Shown here: positions 33,165 to 45,206 of the stretch, piece by piece
Layout of the letters: the number at the start of each line of letters is the position of its first letter
Position numbering within the stretch: position 1 is the stretch's first letter
NCBI RefSeq assembly: GCF_003369915.1
Contig: NW_022881614.1
Span: 18,454,336 to 18,518,335, forward strand
Source of the DNA: Drosophila miranda
Lineage: Eukaryota > Arthropoda > Insecta > Diptera > Drosophilidae
Direction of reading: 5' to 3'
Length of the DNA stretch: 64,000 nucleotides
Position numbers and translations under genes: made by a program
The notes under the pieces: generated by a model
The model's database searches: none
What the model saw: only the letters and a program-made list of their open reading frames with translations
Told to the model about the DNA's origin: nothing

Positions 33165-36100
33165 CTACTGCTTCAGATCCTTTGCGTGAAACACCCCAAT
33201 ACGTGAGCCTTGCAACGTCTCCAGCTCGTACAGACTGTTGCCCATACTCCGGATCACTCGGCACTTGACGTATTTTGGGCTGAACCTCGCGTTGATGTTG
33301 TTTTTAAATTTGCTCAACACGAAATTCCGCTTATATATCTCCTGACCCGGTGAGTACATAATTTCTCGAGCTTTTCGATTATACCTGTTCTTCGCTCTGT
33401 TGTAGGCTTCATGAGAGTTTCCTCGGACCTCATCTCGGACTATCTCCATCTTGTCACTCCTCGCCAAGGGTGACATTTGTGCATCATTTAGGGCGCCCAG
33501 TCTGCGTGCCAATTTATAATCTCGGCCGCTAGTAAACATGTGCTGCCCAAACAACACAAAGTATGGCGACGTCCCGATACCCGTGTGTATAGCGCTCCTA
33601 GCCACACACTGGATCTCCGTCAGCTTCTCGTCCCAGCGCGTGTGATCCTCACTAGCGTATGTCCTTATTGCTGCCAGTACAGTCTGGTTCACTCGTTCGG
33701 CCGCGTTCGCCTGCGGTGCATAGTTCCCGACTTCAGGTGCGTTATGCTTCTCCTATCCAGGAATTGAGAGAATTCAGCTGACACAAACTGCTTTCCATTA
33801 TCGGTATGCACTATTTCAGGCACGCCAAACTGCGCGAAGACCTCGGCGTGCAAGAATCGGATCACGGCCGAAGACGTCGCCTTAGACAAAGCCTTCAACC
33901 AGACATATCTGGACATGTGATCGAGGACTATTAGTATGACCACATTGCCACTTCGAGTCCTCGGATATGGACCCAGGAAATCCAGGTACAGTTTTTGAAT
34001 CGGCCTCTCGGTTCTGGTTTCGGCCCCCATGAGTGGACGGTGAACCTGTGTTGAATGTTTTTTTTCTTTGCAGGTGTTACAATCAGCCACATATGCCTTC
34101 ACCTGCACGGTCATCCGGGGCCAATAATATAACTGTCGCAGCCGTCCCAGTGTCCTCGCGATTCCTCCATGCATTGCCACATCGCTGTCGTGCGCCTGTT
34201 GGATCAGTGTGCTCTTCAGGGCTTCCGGGATCCATAGCTTCCACGAAAACTCCTCTAATTCCGGCCGGCCAAATTGTGTGCGCTTAAACAGCAGTCCTTC
34301 CTCCACCTTCAGGTCTGGGAATTCATCCTCATCGCTCTGGACCGACTCAATTTTTCTTCGGTATTCTTCATCCTCGAAGGCTGTGGTGTCGAACTCCAGG
34401 AAGTCGATAGCGTCCACGTCAAAGGGACGTTGACAGCATATCGGCGACGATATTTTCCTTTCCTTTGCTGTGCTCGATTTCGAAGTCATAAGCCTGGAGA
34501 GCCAACGACCACCTGGCTAGCCTCCCATCCAGTGCTTTGAATCGCATGAGCCACTGCAAACTCGCGTGATCTGTTATCACCGTGAATGGCATCAGTTCTA
34601 CGTATGCACGGCACTTCTCTATGGCTCTTACCGCCGCCAGACACTCCTTCTCTGGCACGCTATAGTTGAGCTGTGCCCCTCTTAGCTTCGCCGAAAAGAA
34701 TGCAATCGGGTGCTCTGCTCCTTCATCATCCCTCTGGAAGAGAACTGCTCCAATCCCCACGTGGCTCGCATCACACTGGATGAAGAAGTGCTTCTTAAAG
34801 TCTGGATGATGTAGCACGGGGTCACTGGTAAGTGCTTTTTTGAGCTCCTCGAACGATTTTCCTGCCTCCTCCGTCAGCTTAAATTGCCCTTTTCCTTTCA
34901 GACAGTCTGTCAGAGGAGCCGAGAGTGCCGAGAAATTTCGGATAAACCGCCGATACCAGCCAGCTGTCCCCAAAAATCTCCGGATTTGTCTCACGTTCCT
35001 TGGCATTGGTATTTGGGTGATCGCCTGTACTTTCTCCGGATCTGTCCTAAGTGCGCCGTCGCCTACGATGTACCCTAAATCCTTTAAATATTTATAGCCG
35101 AATTTCGATTTTTTTCTTCCAATTGTCAGGTTTGCCTCCTTGAGACACTTGGCCACTTCCTCTAACAGGTGTATATGCTCCTCAAACGTCCGGGAAATAA
35201 CCAGTAGATCGTCTAAGTATACAAAGACATGGCTTCGGAGTCGTTGTGGAATTACTCGATCCATCAACCGACACAGCCGTTGGGCTGCATTGCACAACCC
35301 GAAGGGCATCGATTTAAATTGATAGAGTGGTCTGCCCGGCACCGTGAATGCTGTGTACATCCGACTTTCAGGCTCCAGCTCTATCTGCCAAAATGCGTGC
35401 TTTAAATCGATGCTGCTGATGTACACCGTATCCTCTACGCGGCTCAGAATTGACTCGATGCTCTGCAGCGGGTAAGCATCCTTCACGGTTAATTTGTTTA
35501 GTTTCCGCGCATCCAGACACAATCGGTTTTTTCCCGGCTTACGTACCAGCGTCACGCGGTTGCTCCACGGGCTCTCGCTGGTTTCGATGACTCCGAGGCG
35601 CAACATTTCGTCCACCTCGGCAAACAACAGCTCTTGCACCGCGGGAGACACCGGGTAGAATCGCTCCTTTACGGGTACGGCTCCCTCGATTAATTGAATT
35701 TCGTGCCTTTCGAGCGTCGTTCTTCCCAAACCATGTGTGTCGAATGCCCTGAAGTTGTTCTTCACCTGGTCCAGACGTGTCTGCTGCGTGTGCGTGAATT
35801 CGTGCGGTTCCGTTGGTCTACTCCTAGTCAGCACCTCAGCATCAATTTCGGCTAATTCCTTGTGTCGTTCTAGGCCTACTATATGCGGAGCCAGACCAAA
35901 CTTCCGCCAGAAATCGACCCCTAGGTACAGCGGTTGTTTCAGCGAGGGACACAGGAACAACTCCATAGTCTGCTTCTGGCCTCCATACGTCATTACTGTC
36001 GACACATGTCCCAGTATTTTATGAGGAGTGCCGCCCGCTGTTTGTACTGAGAATTTCTTTGTCTTGAAGTTTCAGCTCCAATTCTCCTATCAGTTCCAGG

Positions 36101-36573
36101 CCACCTTTCCCCAGAAGGCTCACCGATGCCCCTGTATCCAGTAGTCCCATCAGCGTCCTCGGTCCCAACTTCACTCGTGCGAATGGCCTGTCATCCTGAC
36201 GAATTGCCGAGTGGACTGCAGCACACACCTGGAGCCGCCTTCTCTTTCGCCCCTGAAACCTGTCCCGAGCCCGCTGTGCTCTGACTGCTCCCGTTCGGAT
36301 ACTCTCATCGAGTTCGTCCCCCATTATCCGATTCCTGGCCCGTTCGTACTGCCGCTGTCTTTCCTTTATCGGCTTGCGCTCGGACCATCTAGCTTCGGGT
36401 AATACCGCTTGGTTAACCTTATATATGGTAGTGTAAATATTCTTATTGCTACTTCTTTCCTTAGGGGTATCTAATTTAACGTTGGAGGGCCTATCTATTG
36501 GCTGCTTCGCGGCGACGTGGAACTCGACTCCTCCAATTGCGTCGTGCTCCTTTTCGCGTTTCCCGGCCGACAT
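33165..36573 (-). pseudogene. pol: Pol of Osvaldo-like element, frameshifted
   Basis: Minus-strand order: protease (LLDTGAS near 36130), reverse transcriptase (YLDD near 35215), RNase H (QCDASH near 34770), integrase (acidic residues in LYLDFLGP near 33990 and HTDNGKQF near 33810), then the C-terminal integrase region to 33165. Frame changes at about 36040, about 34435 and about 33730 break the polyprotein. The overlap of this frame with the end of gag (36573 against 36495) is the expected programmed -1 arrangement and not a lesion. Confidence 0.85.
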
Positions 36574-37997
36574 TTAGGACATTTAGGGAGGATGACCCCG
36601 GCCAGCCCGCACTTGTAGCAGAACAGGTTACGTACGGCCGACTCACACTCAAAATAGGTGTGACCCGGCTGAGCGCAATTCCAGCACTTCAGCTGGGTGC
36701 GGTCGCCTCCGGATTCCCTCGTCCTATGGACAGCATCCAATGCCTCGGTCTGTTCCTCCGGGTCGTGAGTGTTCGCATCCAATTCATGTACTTTGTGATC
36801 TTCCCTGCGCCTACTACCCCCATGGTCTGGACCGCTCCTTGTCCATCGCGTCGCCAGCAGTTTCTCGGCGTCCGCACACTCTTCTCGCAGCTTCTGGAGA
36901 TTTGGTATCTGCATTGGATAAATCACCCTCGAAATTGCATCCCTAATATTGATCTTTATGATCTTTATTAGATCATAATCCGAGAACGGATTCAGCAATC
37001 TCGACCTCAACACCAACATCTCCTGGATGTACTGGTCCGCCGACTCCCCGTGGCGTTGTCGGCGTTCCCTGAGCTCTTGCTCTCGCTCGAACTCTGTCCG
37101 ACGAACTTGAAACTGCTGCTGGAGACCATATCTCAGATTCGGCCAGTCCGGCATTCCTACCGTCCGCACATGCATCCAGTACCAATCCCTTGCGTGGCCA
37201 CTGACCAATGTGTGAAAGGCTTTCAACACCTCCGCCCACGGTACCTGGTAAGACGTCTGTAGATGCTCCACCCGGAATATGAATTCCGCCATGGGCATCC
37301 CCTTTGGATCGCCGTCGAAGCTAAGTCCCCATCTTCGTATCTGCACTTGCTCCTGCCTAGCCTCTCCGAAACTCGGTCGATTCCTGTTAGGGTTTGCTCC
37401 TGCGCCCATCCCGTTGAACAGCCACTCCTCCACGGGTCTCTGATCGGCTTGGGTCCTCTGATCGGCCTCCAATGTTCGGTTGTCCACGAACAAGTGCGTT
37501 GGATGTGCTTGCTGGTTCCCGGGTGCTTCCTGTTGCCCTCCTCCCAGACTGGTTGCATTTGATCCCCGATTCCTTCCATTCGCATCACTCGCCGTTCGCT
37601 CCGCTTTTAACGAACCCACCACAGCGTTGATCTCTCGCATGAACTCTAGCATGTCTGCTTGCATTGACGATCTCAGCGCTTCCATTTGCTGCCCGAGCGA
37701 CGCTCGGTAGGTCTCCTGTGCTTGGGCTAAGGCTGCGTTCACGGCTGAGCTTAACTCGGACGGTAACACCAGGTCCTTACGGGTTCGCTGTTGACCTCCT
37801 ACCGCTCCGGCCTCTGGGTCCTCCTGGTACAACCCCGCATGTACGTTTTCCGCCACTTGCGACGGCTCTTCCGGCCTACTGCCGTCTTTACCGTCCTGGG
37901 ACCGAGTCGTCGGCATGTTGTACGGCTGGTACCTGCGCTGTGCCTCTGGGCTACGCCTTGTCTTTCCCGACCCTTTAAAAATCTTTGGGTCACTCAT
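36495..37997 (-). CDS. gag: Gag of Osvaldo-like element
   Basis: An uninterrupted frame of about 500 codons; the first true ATG is at 37997-37995. Two zinc-knuckle-like motifs occur near the C-terminus, CWNCAQPGHTYFEC and CYKCG....C. The capsid-like central region (about residues 230-400) is followed by basic residues. It overlaps the start of pol in another frame. This frame is undamaged, unlike pol. Confidence 0.85.
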   Translation of the reverse strand: MSDPKIFKGSGKTRRSPEAQRRYQPYNMPTTRSQDGKDGSRPEEPSQVAENVHAGLYQEDPEAGAVGGQQRTRKDLVLPSELSSAVNAALAQAQETYRASLGQQMEALRSSMQADMLEFMREINAVVGSLKAERTASDANGRNRGSNATSLGGGQQEAPGNQQAHPTHLFVDNRTLEADQRTQADQRPVEEWLFNGMGAGANPNRNRPSFGEARQEQVQIRRWGLSFDGDPKGMPMAEFIFRVEHLQTSYQVPWAEVLKAFHTLVSGHARDWYWMHVRTVGMPDWPNLRYGLQQQFQVRRTEFEREQELRERRQRHGESADQYIQEMLVLRSRLLNPFSDYDLIKIIKINIRDAISRVIYPMQIPNLQKLREECADAEKLLATRWTRSGPDHGGSRRREDHKVHELDANTHDPEEQTEALDAVHRTRESGGDRTQLKCWNCAQPGHTYFECESAVRNLFCYKCGLAGVILPKCPKCRPGNAKRSTTQLEESSSTSPRSSQ

Positions 37998-38000
37998 CAA

Positions 38001-39088
38001 CCAATTTTCCTAACGTACTCCTTTCCTTCGTCTATTCCCTATCTACTTAACTATCTTGGTGATAAATAAATTGGATTGTTTATTATCTGACTACCCTACT
38101 CCACTAAACACCTAGTTCCTGGCTAATTAATCCTCAATACCTTCAATCGAAACGAGAAAACAAATAAATAAATAGTGCAATAAATAAATAAGCGAATAAT
38201 TAATTCCATGTTTAGATAACCAAATAAATAAATCTAAATACATACATCGGTTAATTTAAATCAATAAATTGATAAATCTAAATATCCAAACTGATTCAAT
38301 CAAATAAATAAACACCTACATCTACAATTAATCGCCTAATTAAATGCCACACTAAATAACTAAATACTTCCTCTCCCAAACAAAAACTCTTTTTCCGATG
38401 ACTTGCCTAATGCCTACTTCTAAAATTGCTTTTAAACAATGCTAGCGAGAATCGTCAGTCCTCAAAAAAAATTATTTCCCTTTGGGTTTTCTTGCTTCGG
38501 CTTTCCAATAGTCTGCTAAATCACTAACAAAAAAAACATATAATTCCCAAACTGCTTCAGACAAAAATTCACCTTTAATTTGTTTGGTGGGACGAGAGAC
38601 AACTGCATTAATTGTTTTGCAGGTGAGCGGACTCCCTTCTTTTCCCCTTGCTATTTACCTTCGCTTACTTTTTCTAAGTGCCAACTCCCTTCGCTGTTTC
38701 CTCCCTCAGATCACCGTGGCTCCCCCAGAATCGGACAACGACGTTAATGCCTCTGGACATAACCCGGACCACGACTCGACAGATCCTCCGGCACCTCTTC
38801 CTCTTTTCAGATCCAGACAGCGAGCTCCACGAGTCGGACAACGAGGCTACTACCACCTGGTAATACCTGGACCACAACTCGGGACACACACTTCCTTCCC
38901 TTCTACCTCCGATACATAACTACCATGTCCATTTTCCTCTCTTCTACTCATCTCAGCGGCTACGACGGCTAGGATTTATTCCCGGCTCGCGGACCGGCTG
39001 AGTTTCGTTCTACCAGGGTTCCATTTTACACCGTGTCTTTAAGACTCGCGTTTAAAATCGATCCCTTCTATTACCATTGGGCGCCATT
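38001..39088 (-). other. Internal leader of Osvaldo-like element with primer-binding site
   Basis: Next to the LTR the minus strand reads TGGCGCCCAATGG (about 39085-39073), a tRNA-Lys-type primer-binding site two bases from the LTR end. The region 38150-38400 is rich in AAATAAAT repeats. It is otherwise non-coding. Confidence 0.65.
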
Positions 39089-40214
39089 TGTTATGATCCG
39101 CCTCTTTGCCACCCTGGCCTATCGTTCCCAGCTAGCTCACGGGGAAGTCAGGGGTGCTTCCGACCCGATAAGCCAGGGGACGGATTGAACAAAACAAAAA
39201 AACATACAAAAAAAACAAATCTTGTCCTCGTTGGCACTTTCGTCAGCGGGGATAGTTGGTTTCGTTATCCCTAGCAGGGTCCCACCCTTCCATGAGCGCC
39301 ACCTTTTGAATTCGCTCCCTTTTCATATTCAGGGTCCCGCTCTTCTTCTCGCTCTCGTCCCACCCAACTACCGTTTTCTATTCACTCATGACTCTCTTCA
39401 AATATTCCTTTTATATCCATTATATTTTCTTATTTATCTTGAACATTATTAATTAATAATAATAAATAATCTAGGTTTATATAAAGGAAACAAATACTAA
39501 CACAAAAATACTAACAAAAAAAAATAAACCCTATTTCGGCCGAGTTGGCAGCCCCCTTTGATAGAAGTTGTTGCTTCCTGATGCTTGCTGATGTTTACGT
39601 TTGATCGTGGTGTTTTTTTATATGATCGTGATATATTGTTTAATTGTGGGTCGGACGGGGGTAGATGTGCGAAATGTGGTGATGTTATGTGATGTGTTAT
39701 GAATGAGGGTATACATGCGTGGGTTGTGTGTGATGTGGGTGGATGAAGGTGGGTGTGTGTGAATCGTGTGTGTGGATTTCTGCTTTGAAGTCCGGATTCT
39801 TTCCCCGGGGGGGGCTGGTGTGTGGGGACAGAAACGTGTCTCCAGTCGGTGCTCCGCTGACGGTTCCTTGGTGCCGGTGCTCCGCTGACGGTTCTCGCAT
39901 CAGTTTTCCAGCCTGGCCAGTACCGGGATGCTGCTGCCGATGTCCGCCGCTTCTGCTGATGTTGATGCCTGCCGCTGATGTCTTGGGGGGATCGTCGTCT
40001 CAACGATCACCGATTTTGTTTCCTTTTTTTCTTTCAGGGCACGTGCGGCCTCCACTCTTCTCCACCGGAAACTCTTCTTTTTTTTCTTCCTCGCCCCGTT
40101 TCCTTTTCTCCCACGCAACTCTGCCACTGCTTCCCAGGATCCACTGTAGATGCCGCTGTCTCTTTCTTCTCCAGCCCTGATACCTATCGGCTCTCTCCAA
40201 AACCGCCCATAACA
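39089..40214 (-). repeat. 5' LTR of Osvaldo-like element
   Basis: About 1126 bp, same termini as 31883-33022. It carries the short GATGTGTTAT duplication near 39690 and a 7-base G-run where the other LTR has 13. Confidence 0.9.
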
Positions 40215-40430
40215 AAATTTGCCTTTTCCTTCTTTTTAAGTTAATACATTAAATCTCATGCCAAATGGGAATATATAAACGGAAGTTGTACTAAATGTCT
40301 CTGATTCTTTTTTATCAGATATCCCCTAGTCAGTGAACCATCAATACTATCGAATGAACCCAATTCCACCTCTATGTCAGCGCCGGTTATAACAAATTAC
40401 ACAAGTACAAAAAAAATAATATAATCAAAA

Positions 40431-41051
40431 ATGCCGGGATTTCGAATGCCCTCCAACAAGACCCTGGGAAACATATGCGTTTACGGCGCTGTTGCATCCA
40501 TATCAGCGGTCATGTACATGCGCTGGAGGATGGAGGATCGCGTCAGATCCTGTGATTACTACAAGCTGGCCATCAGTGCCAAGGGAGCTGTGAAGCTGTT
40601 GGGTGAACCTATAAGAGAATCGGGCATTGATCTTTCCAACGCAAATAACAACTGCAATGCGGAGAAGGCACAATTGGAGGTCTCAGTGCATGGCAGCAAC
40701 GACAAAGGTAAGCTAAAGGAACAGAAGATGTACCTTTACTGAGAATTTCACCACTTCTCTGCAGGAACCCTGTACTTCTGGGCGACCAATCTACCAGACA
40801 AAGGCTGGCTGATTGACCGTCTGGAACTGGAAACAAAGCGTAATCCAGATAAGCGTTTTCTCCTCAAGAAATCCGAAAAGTCCGAGCTAGACTATGTTCT
40901 GCCCGAGGCTCATAGCCCACAGCAGTGGGAGAATGCCATATTGCCCAATCCGCAACAGCAAACAGAAGCCTCGCAGCAGGACAACGTAACGAAGAGGATT
41001 TATGAACAGCCCCTAAACGAACGACCACAACCACAGGAGGCAGGACACTGA
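40431..41051 (+). CDS. COA1-like mitochondrial assembly protein
   Basis: Exons 40431-40707 and 40765-41051 give 188 codons with canonical splice sites and no interruption. The protein has a short N-terminus, one membrane segment (about residues 14-32, ICVYGAVASISAVMYM), and a soluble domain with YYKLAIS..GAVKLLGEPI and GTLYFWATN, resembling the COA1/DUF1783 and TIM21-like fold. Family members sit in the mitochondrial inner membrane and help assemble respiratory complexes. The C-terminal tail is Gln/Pro-rich. It is head-to-head with mRpL54; without the LTR element the two start codons would be about 405 bp apart. A polyadenylation signal ATTAAA lies near 41200. Confidence 0.75.
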
Positions 41052-41993
41052 AAGAGCCATTAAATGGGTTATAGAAATGTAGTAACAATTTCCGATTTAG
41101 TTAGTTTATTCTCATTAAATTTTACTAATTCAAGCAATCTTAAATGTTTAATATTTAAGTTATTTTAATTACACATTTATTGTTGTTGTTTTAAAAAAAT
41201 TAAAGTCTTTCGTTATTGAAAAGCTGGCTAAAATGTCAATTATTTTGCTTCCTATGCTAGTAATCGGGAAGTGTTTGAGTTGAGTAAACTTGACGGGATG
41301 AATGTAGGTAGTACTATTGAGGTGTTACTGTGGCTGTGGACTCTAAAAATAGTTGAAACACATTCTATCGGAGGCGCAGTTCCAAGTGCAAGTGCAGCCC
41401 AAGTCAAGCACTCTTGCAATTGGACGGGACGGTCACGTGCCCACACACGAGCTGCTCATATTGTGTTTGTCTTGTCTTGTTTAAAATTAGAATAATACAT
41501 AAGTCAAGAGTACTCGTACCGTACATGATAAAAACCGCGTTTAATGCTCATCTTAAACGATAAAGGCGACAATTGGTGGCGACTGACTGACTGTGACCCC
41601 AAACGAGGCAACAGCGCATCGTTCATTGTCCAAATCCATTTAATTGAATCATCTCGGATCGTAATTAAATATATCTATATAGCTATGCATGTGCATTCAT
41701 CGTTAGTTTAGTTATATATAACACATTGTAAATACACGTTGTATATATGCATGTATGTATATGTATGTCTGTATGTTGTATATAGGCAAATTACAGACAT
41801 TTAGTTTAAAGTTGTATTCGTGATCGTGTATTGTTCCTTCTGTTCCTCGGATGTTATAATGTTAATGCTGCTGTTTCTTCAGTTACATATCTCGACGCTT
41901 GGCTTTTGCAAGTGGAAGACTGTTGGGCCGCTTAGTCGAATGCTGCTGTGTCCCCTCCGCCTCCGTCTCCGCTTCAGCTTGCAGCTCCTGGTC
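41052..41993. other. 3' UTRs between the convergent COA1-like and cpa genes
   Basis: AT-rich DNA with a TATGTATG/TATATG microsatellite at about 41730-41790. No coding region is recognised. The two genes converge here. Confidence 0.55.
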
Positions 41994-43133
41994 TTATTGC
42001 GTTTTCAGCTCCTTGCAAATGCTGTACGAGACGATTTTGCTCCAGTCGATCTTGGTCCTGGTTGTGGGCGGTTGGCGGCGCATTGCCTTGAAAGTTGTGT
42101 CCGACATCGTTTGATAATTCTCCGAAATGGCCAATTGGTACTCGTTTTCGGCCTCCTCGATGAGGCGCATCACTTCCTTGGCCATCTGCTGCTCGTTGGT
42201 GACCATTACACTCTCGCGGCACTCCTTGGAGGACACTAGCTGAACGTTCCCGTCCTCGTAGTAGTGGACCTGCACCTTCAACACGCCCTTCAGCTCGGCC
42301 AGGCCACTGCCCGCCTGGAAGGTGACGTGCCACTGCGAACGCCATCGGCCGTTCCAGTAGTTCTTCGGCTGGAACTGGTGGTCCTCAATGCAAATGATTA
42401 GCGTGATCTGGTTTCCTTGCGACTTTCCAAAAACCGAGCTGACCTGCAAACCCAAAAATCACGTTATTGTGTGCTTTAACAATGGATTCGCTCCTTTACC
42501 CCTTGTCTATAGTGACAGGCAGTGTATGCAAGCGTCTCCAAGTCCAGGGCCGCCCTCCACGGCTCTGAATCGGCATCCGCCTCCACATCCTGGTAGTCGG
42601 AGGCCTCTTTCCGTAGGTGGTCGTACTTAAAGGCCTTGTTTGTACGTGGATCATAGAAGCGACCGTTGCCTGAAAGATTATTTCGTTGCCTTATCAGTGG
42701 GAAAAGGAAAGTCTCTGGCTTTTGGTATGTATACTTCACCAAAGACGAACACCCGAAAGATATCAACAAAGTCGACCTGTTTGGGGTTCGTGACTCACAA
42801 TTAAGTGTTAGCATTGCAGGCGAGGGGGGATGGGATCGCTGCTGCATGACTATGCCCATATATGGGCAGATTCACTGATGCCTGATACTAACCCAAATCG
42901 TTGAACTCCGATATAATGGCGCCATGGTTGCTGTTCTCGATGCGCACCGGTGTCAGCTGGTCCTTGTTGTACTGTGAGAAGGCGTGGCTGGCACCGTCCT
43001 TCAGCAGGGCGTCGTTCTTGAGGAGCTCGCGCACATCGTTGAACACCTCGTTGAACTCGCCGGGCGGAGCGTGCAGAATGAAGTCGGACACAATGCGCAC
43101 CTTTTCTGCATCTGTAATCTGTGTTTGTTCCAT
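41994..43133 (-). CDS. cpa: F-actin-capping protein subunit alpha
   Basis: Minus-strand exons 43133-42893, 42669-42500 and 42443-41994 join to 287 codons, exactly the usual 286-residue length. The start [14 protein letters not shown], the [15 protein letters not shown] segment, [28 protein letters not shown] and the C-terminal actin-binding [10 protein letters not shown] are all clear family marks. With capping protein beta it caps actin barbed ends in the cytoplasm and limits filament growth. No stop, frameshift or splice lesion is visible, in contrast to the neighbouring genes. Small oddities relative to my memory of the fly protein are Cys in SICKEL and Pro in RRQPPTT. Confidence 0.95.
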
Positions 43134-44251
43134 AATTCCGTTGGTGATTCACGAAATCGGTGCAGGTGCAGGGGCAGGGGCAGTTGTTTGGTTTGTGTGT
43201 TCTTTTCTGCACTCCTCGTTGCTCGTGCTCTCGTTTCTATGGCCGGTGCGGCTGGGCTGCGTTTAGTAGTAGTACTATACTGATAGCTCAACTGTTTTTC
43301 TTAATGCTTTTCCTTTGATATGATATACAAAACTATGTGATCTTTTTTCTCAAAATAGGACAACGATGACGATTCAGCAGGGCTGGAGAAACATCGATGG
43401 CACTATCGATGGTTTTGTAATTTGCGACAGATGGTTTTTCGATATATCGTTTGAGAGAAAATGAATTTAACCGCAGCGCACATAAAAATGAATAAACCAA
43501 ATACCCTAACGAGAAACCGTTATAAATGGCATTCATAAATGTTCATAAATTCGATTTTAATATAACAGCTTACCGCTGCAGGTACAGGCGCATCTCTAAG
43601 AGAGTTGCATGCTGAGCTACCTAGAGAAGGAACCAAATCGACTAAATTTACTATATTACTATATTTCATATTATATTAACGAAATAGTGTAAACAAAGGC
43701 ATATACACGCATCATCAAGAGAATTTATTCTTCAACGGCCTAAAATTATGTGGGCGATCTTATTCGACGGAATATCAAAATCGAAAATATTTTTTCCAAT
43801 CATTAACGGCGAACGATTGACCTATTGTAGACCAAGGTGGTGTTTCAATTTTCCTCCGAATATAATGCAAATTCAATCATTTTAGCGCAGTTAAGATTTT
43901 GTGGCTTTTTTTTTAAGTTCAGATGAAAGATGGCATGAATCTACAAGAAGAATTTACATTTTAATATTTTCCGCCATTTACCTCAAGTCGTTACCTCTAT
44001 TTAAACAGAGGGCCCTAAAGTGGGTTTAGTTCGGTTTTTCATCATACGAGACGCTAATTTGTTGTTGAGGAACCAAAATTGAGACAAAAACAAAAGCAAT
44101 CGCCGTAGAAAGTATTTAAAACAAGCCAGTCAATTAGAAAATTGATTTATTAATCGGATTAAATTATGTGGGCTGGGCTGAGAGATCATCTAGCTAGTAA
44201 TAGTCGACGGAATATCAAAAACGAGGAATACGTATAATATTACTTGGATTT
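43134..44251. other. Intergenic DNA between cpa and shg (divergent)
   Basis: It contains ATCGATGG words near 43391-43412 and a CGATATATCG palindrome near 43440, which may be DREF-type sites for cpa. The rest is AT-rich with no recognisable gene. Confidence 0.5.
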
Positions 44252-44340
44252 GTCAGTATATTTACGGTATATTTTTCAAATTAGACGGTATATATTTCTG
44301 AGGGTCGGACGGTATATTTTATCGATAAGTCACACTGGTC
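44252..44340 (+). promoter_or_regulatory. shg promoter motif cluster (motif 6 x4, DRE, motif 1-like)
   Basis: GTCAGTATATTT at 44252-44263 fits the Drosophila core-promoter motif 6 consensus exactly. Three one- or two-mismatch copies follow at 44263-44274, 44284-44295 and 44308-44319. An exact DRE, TATCGATA, is at 44320-44327, and GTCACACTG (44329-44337) resembles motif 1. These motifs typify TATA-less promoters active in many tissues. Confidence 0.6.
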
Positions 44341-45206
44341 ACTCTGCAATTCACACTTTTGAATCGCGCGGTTGTTGCGGCGCGTCGATCGCGGACTAAA
44401 TAAAAGCTAGATCGTGTCGTACGAAACATTTTCGGCTAGATTCGGGAATGAAACGAACAGAACACTTTTACGATTAATTTACCAGTAATTTCGCTTAAAG
44501 TAATAAAGTAAGGAAAACAGTTCCTTGAAACACGAATGAGTTGGTAACAAGTACCAAATACCAAAAGACTGAAACCACGACACACACACAAACGCGCGCG
44601 CGCCTGCCTACAAGTGTGTGTATGGTAACCACTTTTTTTCTACCTGGTCTTACCTGTTTTGCGGTGTGTGAGAGAGCGGCGTCCGAAGAAGGGAGCGCAA
44701 AAGAGAGTGTGTAAAAAAGATAAAAGTGAAGAAAATAACAGAAAAAGCAGCAGATAAATCGGAAAATACCTGGAAAAATAATAAAAGCGCGAACTGTACG
44801 TGTTTCGTTCGATTTGTTTTGTTTCAATTTGTTCGATATTGATGTTTAGACGGTCTCCCGGCAGCTGTTCCTGCTGGTTGCCATGAAAATGCAGTCTAAA
44901 CAAACGGTGGAACGTCGACGTCAGCGTTAGTTCGCACTTACACACACATACACACACACACATGCTCACATGCACCCATGCATTGAGAGATAGAAGCTAA
45001 CAAAAGTGGAAATAGAAATACAAAAACAGCAGAGCAGATCAGAGAGAACGTAAAAGTAAAAGGTGTGCGGTGAAGTAGTGGTAGTGATCGAGTGTATACC
45101 GTGTGTGTACCCGTGTGTGCACCCGTGTGTGTGTTCCAGTGGATAAATACTGGCGTGATTCACAAAAGAAGTGCTCAAAAGTTGAGATATGGCGGATGTC
45201 TGCTAA
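44341..45206 (+). other. shg 5' leader region
   Basis: Probable 5' UTR, with CA microsatellites (44580-44590, 44940-44965) and GTGT runs near 45100-45135. The exact transcription start is not determined. A five-codon upstream frame ends directly at the shg ATG. Confidence 0.5.
45189..45206 (+). other. Upstream ORF abutting the shg start codon
   Basis: ATG GCG GAT GTC TGC TAA: five codons, whose stop is immediately followed by the shg ATG at 45207 (TAAATG). Such an arrangement can reduce or tune initiation at the main start; no functional evidence is available here. Confidence 0.55.

Larger units (their letters stand above)
31883..40214 (-). mobile_element. Osvaldo/Ulysses-like LTR retrotransposon
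   Basis: An 8.3-kb element bounded by LTRs that begin TGTTATG and end CATAACA, with AAAT at both flanks (31879-31882 and 40215-40218) as a 4-bp target duplication. Coding lies on the minus strand: gag 37997-36495 and pol 36573-33165. The clade is judged from the long LTRs, double zinc-knuckle Gag and RT type; it is not certain. LTRs are nearly identical apart from indels, so insertion is young. It lies between mRpL54 and the divergent COA1-like gene. Confidence 0.88.

Noticed and set aside
36495-36573. Overlap of gag and pol frames as a damaging frameshift
   Set aside because: A gag-pol frame overlap is normal for this class of element; only the later breaks in pol are counted as lesions.
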